Below, piece after piece: positions 1 through 8,061 of a stretch of DNA of 64,000 bases. The notes beneath the pieces were generated by a model that worked only from the letters and a program-made list of their open reading frames with translations, ran no database searches and was not told where the DNA came from. Positions within the stretch are counted from its first letter, which is position 1, and every line of letters begins with the position of its first letter. The translations under genes and the position numbers were made by a program. Source of the DNA: Candidatus Omnitrophota bacterium. GTDB lineage: Bacteria; Hinthialibacterota; Hinthialibacteria; OLB16. The stretch is taken from contig JACKFH010000006.1 in NCBI GenBank assembly GCA_020632575.1, positions 185,654 to 249,653 of the forward strand, written 5' to 3'.

Positions 1-75
1 ATCCTCTTTTCGCAGGGGTCCCGTGGGATGGATATGAAGGACAAGTTTGGACTCATCGAGGTTGAACTCGATCAT
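1..75 (-). CDS. STAS/SpoIIAA-like protein, N-terminal fragment cut by the window edge
   Basis: Only the first 25 codons are present, read from an ATG at position 75 leftwards off the window. The peptide begins MIEFNLDESKLVLHIHPTG and continues PLRKED. This resembles the first strand of the SpoIIAA-like/STAS family, where a short strand is followed by a P-x-G-x-L turn and an acidic residue. A GGAAGGTAGG stretch lies about five bases before the ATG and fits a ribosome binding site. The downstream part is missing, so function cannot be judged; members of this family are small cytoplasmic proteins, some of them anti-anti-sigma factors. Confidence 0.45.
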   Translation of the reverse strand, partial: MIEFNLDESKLVLHIHPTGPLRKED

Positions 76-171
76 GAAAACCTACCTTCCCGAGAATAGA
101 GGAGAATTATGGATCCCTCATCGAGACAATCTCATGATAGTCCTTCCAGGATCTCTCGCAATGTTAGCAAT

Positions 172-963
172 TCAAATCGTCATCGCCGAAAAACCGCCAT
201 CCACAATGTATTCCGCTCCATTGATAAACGATCCGGCCTTGGAAGAGGCCAACAGGAGGGCGGCGCCGATCAGTTCCTCGGATTCCCCAAACCTTCCAGC
301 GGCCGTGTGACCGAGAATCTGCGCGGTCCGCTCGGGTGTGAGGATCTTCTTGTTTTGCTCGGCGGGGAAAAAGCCTGGAGTGAGCGCGTTGACTCGGATT
401 CCCTGCTTGGCCCACTCGCGACCGAGGTTGCGAGTCAGGTTGAGGAGCGCCGCCTTTGAAGCGGAATAGGTGAAAACTTTGGAGAGCGGAATATTCGAGG
501 AGATCGAGGTGATGTTGATGATTCCCGCCGGACGTCCCTCCTCCAAAAAGTGTTTCCCGAAGATCTGACAAGCGGCGACCACCGCGTGGAGGTTGGTGTC
601 GATGATCCGATTGAACTCTTCGTCGGAAATCTCGAGAAAAGGGGTCGGTGAATTCACTCCGGCGCCATTGACGAGCACGTCCACTTGGCCAAAACGATCG
701 AGAGTCTGATGCAGGGTCGCCTGAATATCCTCGCGATTGTTCACCTCGCCTTGACAAAAAAGAGTCTCGGCCCAGGGAGAATTTTTCTGGATTTGGGCAA
801 TTCGAGCATTCGCCTTTTCCTCGCTGCGACCGCATAGGACGACTTTCATTCCCGCCCTGCCGAAACCTTCGGCGATCGTTCCGACCAATTCGCCGGTTCC
901 TCCAAAAAGCACGGCCACTTTGCCGTCGAGATCGAATAGTTCGTTGAGATAGTCGGATGACAT
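172..963 (-). CDS. SDR-family NAD(P)-dependent oxidoreductase, D-mannonate oxidoreductase-like
   Basis: A 263-residue classical short-chain dehydrogenase, the usual length for the family. The dinucleotide-binding turn GGTGELVG is at residues 21-28, NGAG at 99-102 replaces the common NNAG, the catalytic serine lies in ITSISS (151-156), and the YSASK motif places Tyr166 and Lys170 in the active site. A Pro-Gly follows at 196-197. The C-terminal part, with FPAEQN and a closing VDGG motif, is reminiscent of SDRs annotated as D-mannonate oxidoreductase (YjmF/UxuB type), so a sugar-acid substrate is plausible but unproven. The ATG is preceded by AGGAG at a spacing of about nine bases. A cytoplasmic enzyme. 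Confidence 0.85.
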   Translation of the reverse strand: MSSDYLNELFDLDGKVAVLFGGTGELVGTIAEGFGRAGMKVVLCGRSEEKANARIAQIQKNSPWAETLFCQGEVNNREDIQATLHQTLDRFGQVDVLVNGAGVNSPTPFLEISDEEFNRIIDTNLHAVVAACQIFGKHFLEEGRPAGIINITSISSNIPLSKVFTYSASKAALLNLTRNLGREWAKQGIRVNALTPGFFPAEQNKKILTPERTAQILGHTAAGRFGESEELIGAALLLASSKAGSFINGAEYIVDGGFSAMTI

Positions 964-1242
964 GAGACACCGCTCCTGATTTTGGGATTGAGAAATCGGA
1001 GGAGAACTCAGCCCCGATCCGGTTTCATTAACAAAGGCGGGAATGTATCACATCGCCCCCCGTCTCTGAACGAGGGGCGCCGATCCAATTCCGCGGCATC
1101 CGCAAAAAGAGAAAGGCCCTCCTGGGCAAGAGGGCCAATCGCACAAAACTTACTGGGGTGTTAGGGGGTAATATCGTGCTGATTGAAGAAACGATTCCTC
1201 AACCCCATTGGTAACGACCCGAAAACCAATCCGGCCAGGCAT
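964..1242. other. Intergenic spacer between esterase and SDR genes
   Basis: A 279-base spacer between two leftward genes. Apart from the minus-strand terminator-like hairpin at 1104-1136, no gene or recognisable promoter was found. The SDR ribosome binding site lies at its left edge. Confidence 0.5.
1101..1136 (-). terminator. Rho-independent terminator for the esterase gene
   Basis: On the minus strand the inverted repeat GGCCCTC/GAGGGCC (1115-1121 with 1130-1136, 8-base loop) is followed by the T-rich run TTTCTCTTTTTG. It lies roughly 110-130 bases after the stop of the leftward esterase gene. Confidence 0.6.
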
Positions 1243-1971
1243 TCATCTTTTCTTCCGAGTGTGACTCAGAAACCATTCGTAGAGCTCCGGATTGTTATAG
1301 GTTTCAGTCCAGGAATCATGCTCCGCGTCCGGGTAGATTGTCATCTTGACCTCGTCATTTCCTCTCGAACGCGCCGCTTCAACCATCATTTTGGTTCTTT
1401 CCACAGGCACCGTGTGATCCTTTTCCCCATGAAACGCCCAAATTGGGAGGTTTTTCAGCGACCAGGCAAGAATGGGATCGCCTCCCCCGCAAATCGGAGC
1501 GATCGCCGCAAGACGGTCAGCGTGCATGCCCGCGTAATTCCAGGTCCCAAAACCACCCATCGAAAGCCCGGTCATGTAGATCCGATCCTCATCCACCGAG
1601 TAGTCGTCCACAATCTTGTCGATGAGGGCGTCGATGTAGACCTCGGTCCACCAACGATCTCTCGGACATTGGGGGGAAACGATGATGAACGGAAACTCCT
1701 TCCCCTGTTCAATCAACTTCGGTGGACCATGTTTCTTGACCTTTTCGAGATCGTTTCCACTTTCGCCTCGCCCATGGAGAAACACCATGAGAGGCCATTT
1801 CTTTTCTTCCTCTCCATAACCCTTCGGTAGATACAGGAGGTAATCCATATCCACTTTTATCTCCAATTCGGCCTTCTTCGCTTCCTGCTTGCTTTCAGCT
1901 CCCGCGATTGGGACTCCGAGTAAAGTGAAAACCAATACCATCAGGATCGCTTGAGCATGCCGTTTCATCAT
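1243..1971 (-). CDS. Secreted alpha/beta-hydrolase esterase (dienelactone hydrolase / PHB depolymerase-like)
   Basis: A 242-residue protein with an N-terminal signal peptide (hydrophobic stretch at residues 9-22 ending near PIAGAES), so it is probably periplasmic or secreted. The hydrolase fold shows FLHGRGESG (oxyanion region, about 65-73), the nucleophile elbow GLSMGG with Ser137, the acid Asp185 in HGEKDHTVP, and His218 near the C-terminus. This pattern is typical of the small LpqC/phospholipase-carboxylesterase type found beside sugar-degrading genes. The start was placed at the first of two consecutive ATGs because GGAGG lies nine bases before it; a longer reading frame upstream has no such site. 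The substrate is unknown; feruloyl or acetyl esters of plant polymers are possible. Confidence 0.8.
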   Translation of the reverse strand: MMKRHAQAILMVLVFTLLGVPIAGAESKQEAKKAELEIKVDMDYLLYLPKGYGEEEKKWPLMVFLHGRGESGNDLEKVKKHGPPKLIEQGKEFPFIIVSPQCPRDRWWTEVYIDALIDKIVDDYSVDEDRIYMTGLSMGGFGTWNYAGMHADRLAAIAPICGGGDPILAWSLKNLPIWAFHGEKDHTVPVERTKMMVEAARSRGNDEVKMTIYPDAEHDSWTETYNNPELYEWFLSHTRKKR

Positions 1972-2373
1972 TGAACCAGTCCTCCAATTCTTATTTGACA
2001 CCCTTACACGAACGTTGGCGGATTCGAGTGAGTCACCCACCTTTGAACGTCTTTTGCCTTATCCACAGCCTAGGTTAAACAATTGTTTGTCACTGTTGAA
2101 TAAAGAACTCCTCAAGGAATAGGAACCAAGCGCCAACTTTCGCCGATAACCGACTCAGGTCATTCAAGTTAAGGGGCCCACACCAGTCAATGGCATCCCC
2201 CATGCTCAGAAAAAGGAAGAGAGAGGGAGCCGCTCGGAGGGAAATAAGTCCCTTTCGGGCCGGAATCCCCGTGAAAATGAGCTCCCGGGGTCGGCGGCGT
2301 TTTCTGCCTGACACCCTCTACTCGCCCTGGCCCATGTCAGGCGTCGCCGACCCCCTAAAACCTTTTCCCTGCC
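1972..2373. other. Intergenic region with inverted repeat and one DnaA-box-like 9-mer
   Basis: About 400 bases without a convincing gene, between the glycosyltransferase and the esterase (both leftward). It contains an AAACAATTGTTT palindrome near 2077, a single TTATCCACA 9-mer near 2057, and the nested inverted repeat at 2291-2350. No promoter could be assigned with confidence. Confidence 0.5.
2291..2350 (-). repeat. Nested inverted repeat downstream of the glycosyltransferase gene
   Basis: GCCTGACA at 2306-2313 pairs perfectly with TGTCAGGC at 2335-2342, and outside it TCGGCG (2291-2296) pairs with CGCCGA (2345-2350). It sits just after the stop of the leftward glycosyltransferase gene and may act as a transcript-end structure. 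There is no T-run, so it is not a standard intrinsic terminator. Confidence 0.5.
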
Positions 2374-3294
2374 TCACCACTGGCGGCAGAGGCGGACCTG
2401 AATTTCCGCAATGATCCCCAGCGCCATCAGAATCACCGCGGTCATGAAGATCATCACAGTCGAGTCGCTCAAGGGATTCGGGCCCCATGCTTTATCGATC
2501 CAAACGCCTTTAACAACCGATAGAAGAAATAGGAGTCCGACCACGGGAAGGAAGAAGCGCAACGGATTGAATAGCATAATGGTGCGAAAAACGAGCCCAA
2601 TGAAACCAGCCGTGTCTCCGATCGGTTTGAAGGTCGATTTCCCGGTTCGCTTGTAGTAATCGATCGGCGTATATTTGACTGTCAGCCCGCTCGCGAGATA
2701 GGCGATCGTGATCGTGCTCACCCAAGAGTGACCGGCCGGAAGGATGTTGAAATAAGGGAGGACCGTCTCTTTGCGGAAGGCCCGGAGACCGCTGTTCAAA
2801 TCGTAAATCTTCTGACGTGTGAGGTAGGAGGCCAGCCAGCGAATCAAGCGTTTGGCGAATTTCCTGAGCAGAGGCACAGTCCCCGCCTCGATGGAACGAT
2901 CGCCAACCACCATGTCGCAACGATTCATGTATCCGAGAAGGACGGGGATTTGGTCGGCCGGGTAGGAATTGTCGGCGTCGATCATCACGATGATCTCGCC
3001 GCGAGCCGCCTTGATTCCTGTCTTCCGAGCGGCCCCGACACCCCGATTCGAGTAATGGGAGATCACCCTCGCGCCATGATCCAGACCGACTTGCCGGGTC
3101 GTATCGGTGGAGCCATCGTCGACCACGAGGATTTCGAAAGGGACGCCATGCCGAATGAGCGCCTCCCGAATACCCTCGATGTCCTCGCCCAAGGCCTCTT
3201 CCTCATTAAAAGCCGGCACCACCACGGTCACTTCGACCGGATCCTCAGTGAGGGAAAAATCGCAGTTGGCTTGGTGTGGAAAAGTCGGACTCAT
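2374..3294 (-). CDS. Family 2 glycosyltransferase, polyprenyl-phosphate hexose synthase type, membrane-anchored
   Basis: A 306-residue GT2 enzyme. The N-terminal GT-A domain begins at about residue 20 with VTVVVPAFNEEEAL, followed by the VDDGSTD nucleotide-binding turn and the metal-binding MIDADNSYPAD motif. The C-terminal 70 residues contain two hydrophobic segments that would hold the enzyme in the membrane. This organisation matches DPM1/GtrB-like enzymes, which move a hexose from a nucleotide sugar to a polyprenyl phosphate on the inner face of the cytoplasmic membrane. Donor and acceptor cannot be told from sequence. No strong ribosome binding site is visible, so the start is less certain than the product class. 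Confidence 0.85.
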   Translation of the reverse strand: MSPTFPHQANCDFSLTEDPVEVTVVVPAFNEEEALGEDIEGIREALIRHGVPFEILVVDDGSTDTTRQVGLDHGARVISHYSNRGVGAARKTGIKAARGEIIVMIDADNSYPADQIPVLLGYMNRCDMVVGDRSIEAGTVPLLRKFAKRLIRWLASYLTRQKIYDLNSGLRAFRKETVLPYFNILPAGHSWVSTITIAYLASGLTVKYTPIDYYKRTGKSTFKPIGDTAGFIGLVFRTIMLFNPLRFFLPVVGLLFLLSVVKGVWIDKAWGPNPLSDSTVMIFMTAVILMALGIIAEIQVRLCRQW

Positions 3295-3496
3295 CGCGCG
3301 CTATTCTTCTCGAAACGCTCACGGAACGGAAGTGGGAAAAGAGTCGGGGTGAAGGCCATGGGAGCATTTTCACCGACCCGAGGGTTCCAGTCCTCCCACA
3401 CCACAGCACCCTTTTTCATTGCGCCCGTGTTCAAACCAGTGTTAGACTGGAACGGAATAATCAAGATTAGAAGCCAAATCGTTGAGGAGTTTTTTT

Positions 3497-4147
3497 ATGG
3501 CCAGCAAGCTTTCCAAATCCGATCTAAAGAGGATCGCCGAAGAATTGGAGGAGTACGCCTCCGGTTACGGGGGGTTCATCAACTACCTCCGCGGTGAGAC
3601 CGATGCAATCGAGGAAGAGGATCTGGAGGAGGATCTGCCCTGGAAACCGGTGTTCTTCCTTATGGCGGGGGCCGGACGCCTGAAAGTCTACAAACGAATA
3701 CTCAAGGATCACTCATACGAACTGGACGAATACACCGGCGCCTCGGTCAACAGCGCGATCGAGGACGCTTACGAGTACGTTCTCGAAAACAAGAAAGAGA
3801 TCAAGAAGCAGGTGGGCGAGGCTTTTGAATACCTCCTCGACGCTTACCAAGAGGGATATGTCTCCACTAACAACCAATCGCTCGGTTGGAGTTTCGATGA
3901 TTTCCTCGAGGAGCGCGACCTGATCGAATTCTTTTTATTGGGAGTCGAGGAACAGTTTCCCGTAGTCGATTATGCGGTCGAAGTTTTCGAGGAGGACTGC
4001 AAGGTCCGCGAACGGATCAACGAGCTGGGACTCGAGAATTACGCCGATGAGTATTTCCCCGGTCGTCTCCACTGGTATCCCAAACGGTTCTGGTGGCACC
4101 ACCGTCCGGAGGAACGGACTCCGCACCCGGATGGGTTGGAATCTTAA
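3497..4147 (+). CDS. Acidic hypothetical protein
   Basis: A 216-residue protein of unknown function. It has no signal peptide or membrane segment and is unusually rich in Glu, Asp, Tyr and Trp, for example an acidic run around EEEDLEEDLPW. It looks like a soluble, mostly helical cytoplasmic protein. The ATG at 3497 is preferred over an in-frame TTG 15 bases earlier because GAGGAG sits seven bases before the ATG. It is transcribed alone, diverging from the glycosyltransferase and converging on the beta-helix gene, with only 12 bases between the two stop codons. I recognise no family. Confidence 0.65.
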   Translation: MASKLSKSDLKRIAEELEEYASGYGGFINYLRGETDAIEEEDLEEDLPWKPVFFLMAGAGRLKVYKRILKDHSYELDEYTGASVNSAIEDAYEYVLENKKEIKKQVGEAFEYLLDAYQEGYVSTNNQSLGWSFDDFLEERDLIEFFLLGVEEQFPVVDYAVEVFEEDCKVRERINELGLENYADEYFPGRLHWYPKRFWWHHRPEERTPHPDGLES

Positions 4148-4159
4148 GGGGAATAGAAC

Positions 4160-5440
4160 TCAACCTTCCTCGATTCGATTCTCGCCTTTCCCATCCCCCC
4201 CAATCTTTTCCACCATTTTGCTCCGCGGGCGGCGGTCGAGGATCGTGTTATCGCCGATACGACACCCGCTCGAACTCTCGATCCAGACCCCTCGGTGAAG
4301 CGGGTCGAGGATCTGGTTGTTCGTCACCGCGATCTCCCGGCAGCCTTTGAGGGTAACCGCGCCGCCCGATTCCTTGTCGCCGAGCCAACAATCGTTGAAC
4401 ACATTCCCGGTCACCATCCCTGAATGGCAGTCCTCAAACCGGACGCCATCGATCTTCTCGCCGGTGTAATCGACCTCCCTCGAACCGATCGTGTTCGAGG
4501 AAAGAACAATGTTCGCGCAGTTCTTGAAGTTCGCGTTAAGCTCGGTCCCATCGTAGATGATATTCCCGGTAAGGGTCAGAAAACTTGCGTTCTCAATATC
4601 AATGTTGCGAGCCCGGTTCCCGATGATGTTACCCGTGATCGTAATAAGGCGCGCTCCAACCGGGTCGCCCTGTCGATTGCCGAGGATCCTTATGTTGGCC
4701 CCCTTCGCATCCGGGGTCGCTTGAATGGTGTTGCTCGCGATGGTGAACTCGCGAGTGTATTCTCCATCGCCCGCCTCGAGGAGGATTTCGCCCGAGGTTT
4801 CGTCGCTCCCCGAATTGTATTCGATGTCGTTCCCGGTTATCTGAATGTTGTGCGGTTGCCCCTTGTATTGGCGGATGCCGGCGCGGGCGCAGTAACTGAT
4901 GTGATTCCCGATAATGTTGGTCTGATGAAGGTTGCACTCATCCAAGAGGAGGCCGGTGTCCGAGCACTCGTAAATGTGAGAATCGGCGAGCAAAAAGTTT
5001 CGGTTGCGGGTTTTGAGACGAATGCCGATCCGGCACTTCCGGATCAGCACATTCGAAACGGTCGCCTGCATGGTTCGAAAGAGTTCGAGGCCATCCCCAT
5101 CCGGATGCTCCCCGAGAATCTCGAAGCCAGTGAATACGGGAAATCGAGTCTTTTCCCAAGTGCTTTCTTTAAAACTTTTTGGCGCGGCGGTGCCCTCATG
5201 ATCGCCGATGACCTGAAAAGCGGGGCCTGGCCCAGCCATGATCACCTTGGCGGTTCCTCGGTTCCCCGAGATCCCCTTGTACCCAGTCTTGGCGAGCTCG
5301 ATCCGAATGGGCTGGGTGATTCGATAAACCCCACTCCCTAAATCAAGGTCCCCCGCCCCCTCATCCACCGCATGCTGCAAGGATCGGGTATCGTCTTTGA
5401 CACCATCCCCCTCGGCTCCATAAAGTTTGACATCGGCCAT
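4160..5440 (-). CDS. Right-handed parallel beta-helix protein (pectate-lyase-3 superfamily)
   Basis: A 426-residue protein. It opens with YGAEGDGVKDDT, the signature that starts many pectate-lyase/phage-tailspike type beta-helix domains, and continues with many short coils of the N-x-I/F-x-x-N-x-I type such as ITGNIIGN and LTGNIIYDG. No signal peptide is visible. The ATG was chosen because GGAGG lies seven bases upstream, whereas the frame extends 36 bases further without such a site. It probably binds or cleaves a polysaccharide, but no catalytic residues can be assigned. It follows the methyltransferase gene in the same direction, separated by the inverted-repeat element at 5455-5558. Confidence 0.75.
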   Translation of the reverse strand: MADVKLYGAEGDGVKDDTRSLQHAVDEGAGDLDLGSGVYRITQPIRIELAKTGYKGISGNRGTAKVIMAGPGPAFQVIGDHEGTAAPKSFKESTWEKTRFPVFTGFEILGEHPDGDGLELFRTMQATVSNVLIRKCRIGIRLKTRNRNFLLADSHIYECSDTGLLLDECNLHQTNIIGNHISYCARAGIRQYKGQPHNIQITGNDIEYNSGSDETSGEILLEAGDGEYTREFTIASNTIQATPDAKGANIRILGNRQGDPVGARLITITGNIIGNRARNIDIENASFLTLTGNIIYDGTELNANFKNCANIVLSSNTIGSREVDYTGEKIDGVRFEDCHSGMVTGNVFNDCWLGDKESGGAVTLKGCREIAVTNNQILDPLHRGVWIESSSGCRIGDNTILDRRPRSKMVEKIGGDGKGENRIEEG

Positions 5441-5454
5441 TTGGTTTCCTCCGT

Positions 5455-5558
5455 TGTTTGAATCACGGAAGAGCACGGAAGGTCAAAAATCGAAGATTTT
5501 TGTTTGGTTGTTTTCCGTGTAATTCCGGCCGCCTCCGCGCCCTTCCGTGATTCAAACA
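5455..5558. repeat. Compound inverted-repeat element between methyltransferase and beta-helix genes
   Basis: TGTTTGAATCACGGAAG (5455-5471) and its exact reverse complement (5542-5558) bracket about 70 bases. These contain an internal AAAAATC-GAA-GATTTTT hairpin and a further CACGGAA/TTCCGTG pair. The right arm includes the stop codon of the methyltransferase. The arrangement resembles small non-coding palindromic elements dispersed in some genomes; it could also act as an attenuator before the beta-helix gene. Confidence 0.6.
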
Positions 5559-6769
5559 GCTTTCGCCGAAGGCATTGAATCGGAACCTTCCCTTTCGAGA
5601 TCCATTGCGTGCGTCGACTCGGCGATTCCTCGGCTCAGTGGCCGGAGCAAATGCTTTTCCAACCAGGACACCACCGGCACGACCACCCCATCCCCCATCA
5701 GGTGATAGGCCTCGTTGTAATTCTCGGGCAACTGGTACCACTCCGGAACGCCCATCAAGCGAGCAGCTTCTCTTGGTGATAGGAGTCGAGATCGGATTGT
5801 GTCTCCCTCCACAAAGAGCAGAGTTTGTCGACTCGATCCGCCCGCCGGGGTGCGGAGACATCCGCTCATCTCGTCGAAACGGACCTCCGCCCTTTGAACG
5901 CTACGGCCCTCGGAATCCTTCCTGGTCCGGCGATAGATGGCGCCCACCTGAAGGTTCCCTTTCTCGCTCGATTCGACAACCTTCTGACGGTTGGCGGGAG
6001 ACATCATATTTAAGATGCGCTGGGTCTCCTCCTCAGTGTGCCAGCGGACCCCATCCGCCATGTCTTTGTCGATCAGATCGGAGAGTCCGATATTCTTCGC
6101 TTCGGGCTGGGGCAGCCTCCACCAGATCCAATGTTTCCTCAGAGCATTGGGGAGGTTTTCGAAAACCCGAAGCAAGGCCGGCGTATGCCAAGGATGCTTT
6201 GGGCCGGATTCGCTGAGAGCCGAGAAATCCATGCGGTCCTCTTTGACCGCAACCACAAAAAGGCGGGGTCGAGATTGCGGGAGGAACAACCCGGAGTCGA
6301 TGACCATCGGACCCACCCCATATCCACTCTTCGCCAGAGTCGAAACGATGGTCTGGAAATCCTCACCCCGATTTGAGGTGATGGCTCCAACCACATTCTC
6401 CAGGACAATGATGGGGAGCGGCCTTCCCTGACGCTCCATGCCCTCCATGAGCTCCCAGAAGGACCAAAAAGTGCTGCTCCGCTTTCCCTTCAATCCTCCG
6501 CGGGCCCCGGCAAGGGAAAGGTCCTGGCAAGGAAAGGAGGCCCAGGCGAGAGTCGGGTTCCCTGGAAGGTCTTGCAGATCGAGATTCCGGATGTCCCCCG
6601 AGGAGAATTCGTCACCGGGCGGAAAATTCCTCACGTAGGATTTGGCTTTCTTCGGGCAGATGTCATTGGCGAACAAAGGAGTCCATTCCGGTCCCAATCC
6701 CAGACGGGCCATACCCCCGCCGGCAAAGAACTCGTAGCACCCCCTTCCCCGATCCCCCGAATCAATCAT
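5552..6769 (-). CDS. DNA (cytosine-5-)-methyltransferase
   Basis: A 405-residue C5-MTase that transfers a methyl group from S-adenosylmethionine to cytosine in DNA. Motif I is FAGGGMARLGL (residues 15-25), motif IV is SFPCQDLS with catalytic Cys81, and motif VI is ENV at 124-126. QSRPR follows for motif VIII and a late RLLSPREAARLMG block for motifs IX-X. The target recognition domain lies roughly at residues 210-310. The gene starts with ATG directly after the TGA of the Vsr gene (TGAATG), so the two are translationally coupled. No restriction endonuclease is adjacent, so it may be a solitary methylase or an eroded restriction system. The last codons run into an inverted-repeat element. Confidence 0.93.
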   Translation of the reverse strand: MIDSGDRGRGCYEFFAGGGMARLGLGPEWTPLFANDICPKKAKSYVRNFPPGDEFSSGDIRNLDLQDLPGNPTLAWASFPCQDLSLAGARGGLKGKRSSTFWSFWELMEGMERQGRPLPIIVLENVVGAITSNRGEDFQTIVSTLAKSGYGVGPMVIDSGLFLPQSRPRLFVVAVKEDRMDFSALSESGPKHPWHTPALLRVFENLPNALRKHWIWWRLPQPEAKNIGLSDLIDKDMADGVRWHTEEETQRILNMMSPANRQKVVESSEKGNLQVGAIYRRTRKDSEGRSVQRAEVRFDEMSGCLRTPAGGSSRQTLLFVEGDTIRSRLLSPREAARLMGVPEWYQLPENYNEAYHLMGDGVVVPVVSWLEKHLLRPLSRGIAESTHAMDLEREGSDSMPSAKAV

Positions 6770-7195
6770 TCACTTCTCCAGAAAAGTCCTCAGTCGTCGT
6801 TCAAGTTTCTCGAGATTCCTCGTTTGACACTCCCAAACCACTGCGACCGACCAGCCCCCCCGGCGAAGGGCGGATTGGCTTCGGCGGTCGCGCTGGACAT
6901 TCCTCTCGATCTTCCGTTCCCAATAGTCGGCGTTGGTCTTGGGCTTTTTGCTCCCAGCCGGGCAATGGTGACCATGCCAAAAACAGCCATGGATAAAGAC
7001 AATCTTCTTTCTCGATCGAAGCACAATATCCGGTTTCCCTGGAAGATCTTTTCGATGGAGGCTGTATCGATATCCCATTGAATGAATCAGCTTTCGCACC
7101 CGCAACTCCGGACCGGTGTCTTCCGATTTAACAGCCCTCATCGTCCGCTCGCGCTGCTCCGGACTTAATGGATCCGTACGCTCCACCATGCCCAA
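6770..7195 (-). CDS. vsr: Very short patch repair (Vsr) endonuclease
   Basis: A 141-residue protein, typical length for Vsr. It nicks 5' of the T in T:G mismatches that arise when 5-methylcytosine deaminates. Near the N-terminus it has TMRAVKSEDTGPE, then the catalytic core GKPDIVLRSRKKIVFIHG with the metal-binding Asp, then FWHGHHC, whose histidines and cysteine belong to the active site and the structural zinc site. Its stop abuts the methyltransferase start, a common arrangement that couples repair to the methylation causing the mutations. The ATG at 7195 opens with MGMVERTD, so initiation two codons later is also possible. Confidence 0.93.
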   Translation of the reverse strand: MGMVERTDPLSPEQRERTMRAVKSEDTGPELRVRKLIHSMGYRYSLHRKDLPGKPDIVLRSRKKIVFIHGCFWHGHHCPAGSKKPKTNADYWERKIERNVQRDRRSQSALRRGGWSVAVVWECQTRNLEKLERRLRTFLEK

Positions 7196-7504
7196 TCACC
7201 CCCGCTTCGACATGGACTGATTCTGGACCAGCGGAGCGTCATGGGCAACCGATATCTCGGCCCCGAGTTCTGGACCCATTGAAAAATCTTAACTTACTTC
7301 GATGAGAACACTTACGATTTTTTTGCTCATAAAGTTTCTGGAAGTTCGGACGAAACTCTATAGCAGGTCAGGGATGGAGAAAAAGGCGAGGGGCCTTCAA
7401 CTGAAGTTTATCACCTCGCTCGAAATCCCGCCTAAAACAGTCAACAAAGAAGCCGACTCATATCGAAGGAGGGTGCGCGCTTACTGCTCTTTGGCCAAGA
7501 ACGC

Positions 7505-7628
7505 GCTGTGCCCTTTATTATAAGGGCTGGTGCCCATCCCAGCCCCGGCCACTGCCTCCCCCTCAGGCGGTGGCCGGTCCCTTTCAAACCCAGCGGGACT
7601 GCTCATTCGAGCCGTCCCGCTTTTTTTT
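7505..7628 (+). ncRNA. Candidate structured RNA: four successive hairpins ending in a terminator
   Basis: Going rightwards there are CCCTT/AAGGG (7511-7526), GGGCTGG/CCAGCCC (7524-7545), a strong 13-bp stem with one G-U pair at 7545-7577, and AGCGGGAC/GTCCCGCT (7592-7599 with 7614-7621) followed by eight T. No protein gene on this strand lies just upstream, so the terminator has no obvious customer except a small RNA starting somewhere in 7260-7500. It matches no RNA family I can recall. Confidence 0.35.
7592..7628 (+). terminator. Intrinsic terminator upstream of flgM
   Basis: An 8-bp perfect stem AGCGGGAC/GTCCCGCT with a 14-base loop is followed directly by TTTTTTTT. This is a strong rho-independent terminator shape on the plus strand. 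The nearest gene upstream on that strand is more than 3 kb away. Confidence 0.75.
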
Positions 7629-7764
7629 CATTCTTTGGCCAAAAATCTCTTAACCTTCACAGATCGGTTCCGATAACCTACTATGATAGAGATGCTGTGA
7701 CCCATGTTGGGGAATCCGGGGGGATTTGGTGGGTGGGAACAGCGCATTTTGAGGGGGAAAATCT

Positions 7765-8052
7765 ATGAGTAACATCCAAGGCGTGGGTGGCGTCCAGCCG
7801 CCCGAATTCTCTTCGTCGAAAATCCGGCGAGTTCAGCAGTCCCAGGAAGTCAATCAAATCAGCGATCAGGTCCAGATTTCGCCGCAATCGTCTAAAGTGG
7901 CGGAGATTGCGAGGGTTTCCGAACTGGCCAAGGCCAGCCCGGACATCCGTGTCGATGTGGTCGAGCAGGCTCGCGAGAAGATCGCCTCTGGCGAGTATCT
8001 CCGACCTGAGACCACCCGGCAAATAGCCGAACGCATCCTCGACTCGCTCTGA
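7765..8052 (+). CDS. flgM: FlgM-like anti-sigma-28 factor
   Basis: A 95-residue protein with the FlgM C-terminal signature: VSELAKASPDIRVD at about residues 53-66, then VEQAREKIASGEYL and a final IAERILDSL helix. FlgM binds and holds inactive the flagellar sigma factor FliA until the hook is complete. The N-terminal half is polar and probably disordered, as is normal. GAGGGGG lies seven bases before the ATG. No other flagellar or chemotaxis gene is in the window. It converges with the lipoprotein gene, with 9 bases between stops. Confidence 0.8.
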   Translation: MSNIQGVGGVQPPEFSSSKIRRVQQSQEVNQISDQVQISPQSSKVAEIARVSELAKASPDIRVDVVEQAREKIASGEYLRPETTRQIAERILDSL

Positions 8053-8061
8053 AATCGTTCC

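Larger units (their letters stand above)
7196..7764. other. Long non-coding region between vsr and flgM
   Basis: About 570 bases with no convincing gene. A 73-codon frame at 7302-7523 has no recognisable family and ends in the hairpin series, so it was not called. The right half holds four consecutive hairpins ending in a U-run (described separately). The region would have to carry the leftward promoter for vsr and the rightward promoter for flgM; a TATGAT hexamer at 7682-7687 is a possible -10 for the latter, without a well-spaced -35. Confidence 0.5.

Noticed and set aside
2050..2070. TTATCCACA, a DnaA-box 9-mer
   Set aside because: Only one copy, no clustered boxes and no origin-associated genes; one 9-mer is expected by chance.
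7302..7523. 73-codon plus-strand frame in the vsr-flgM spacer
   Set aside because: No family, no ribosome binding site, and its end runs into the hairpin series.
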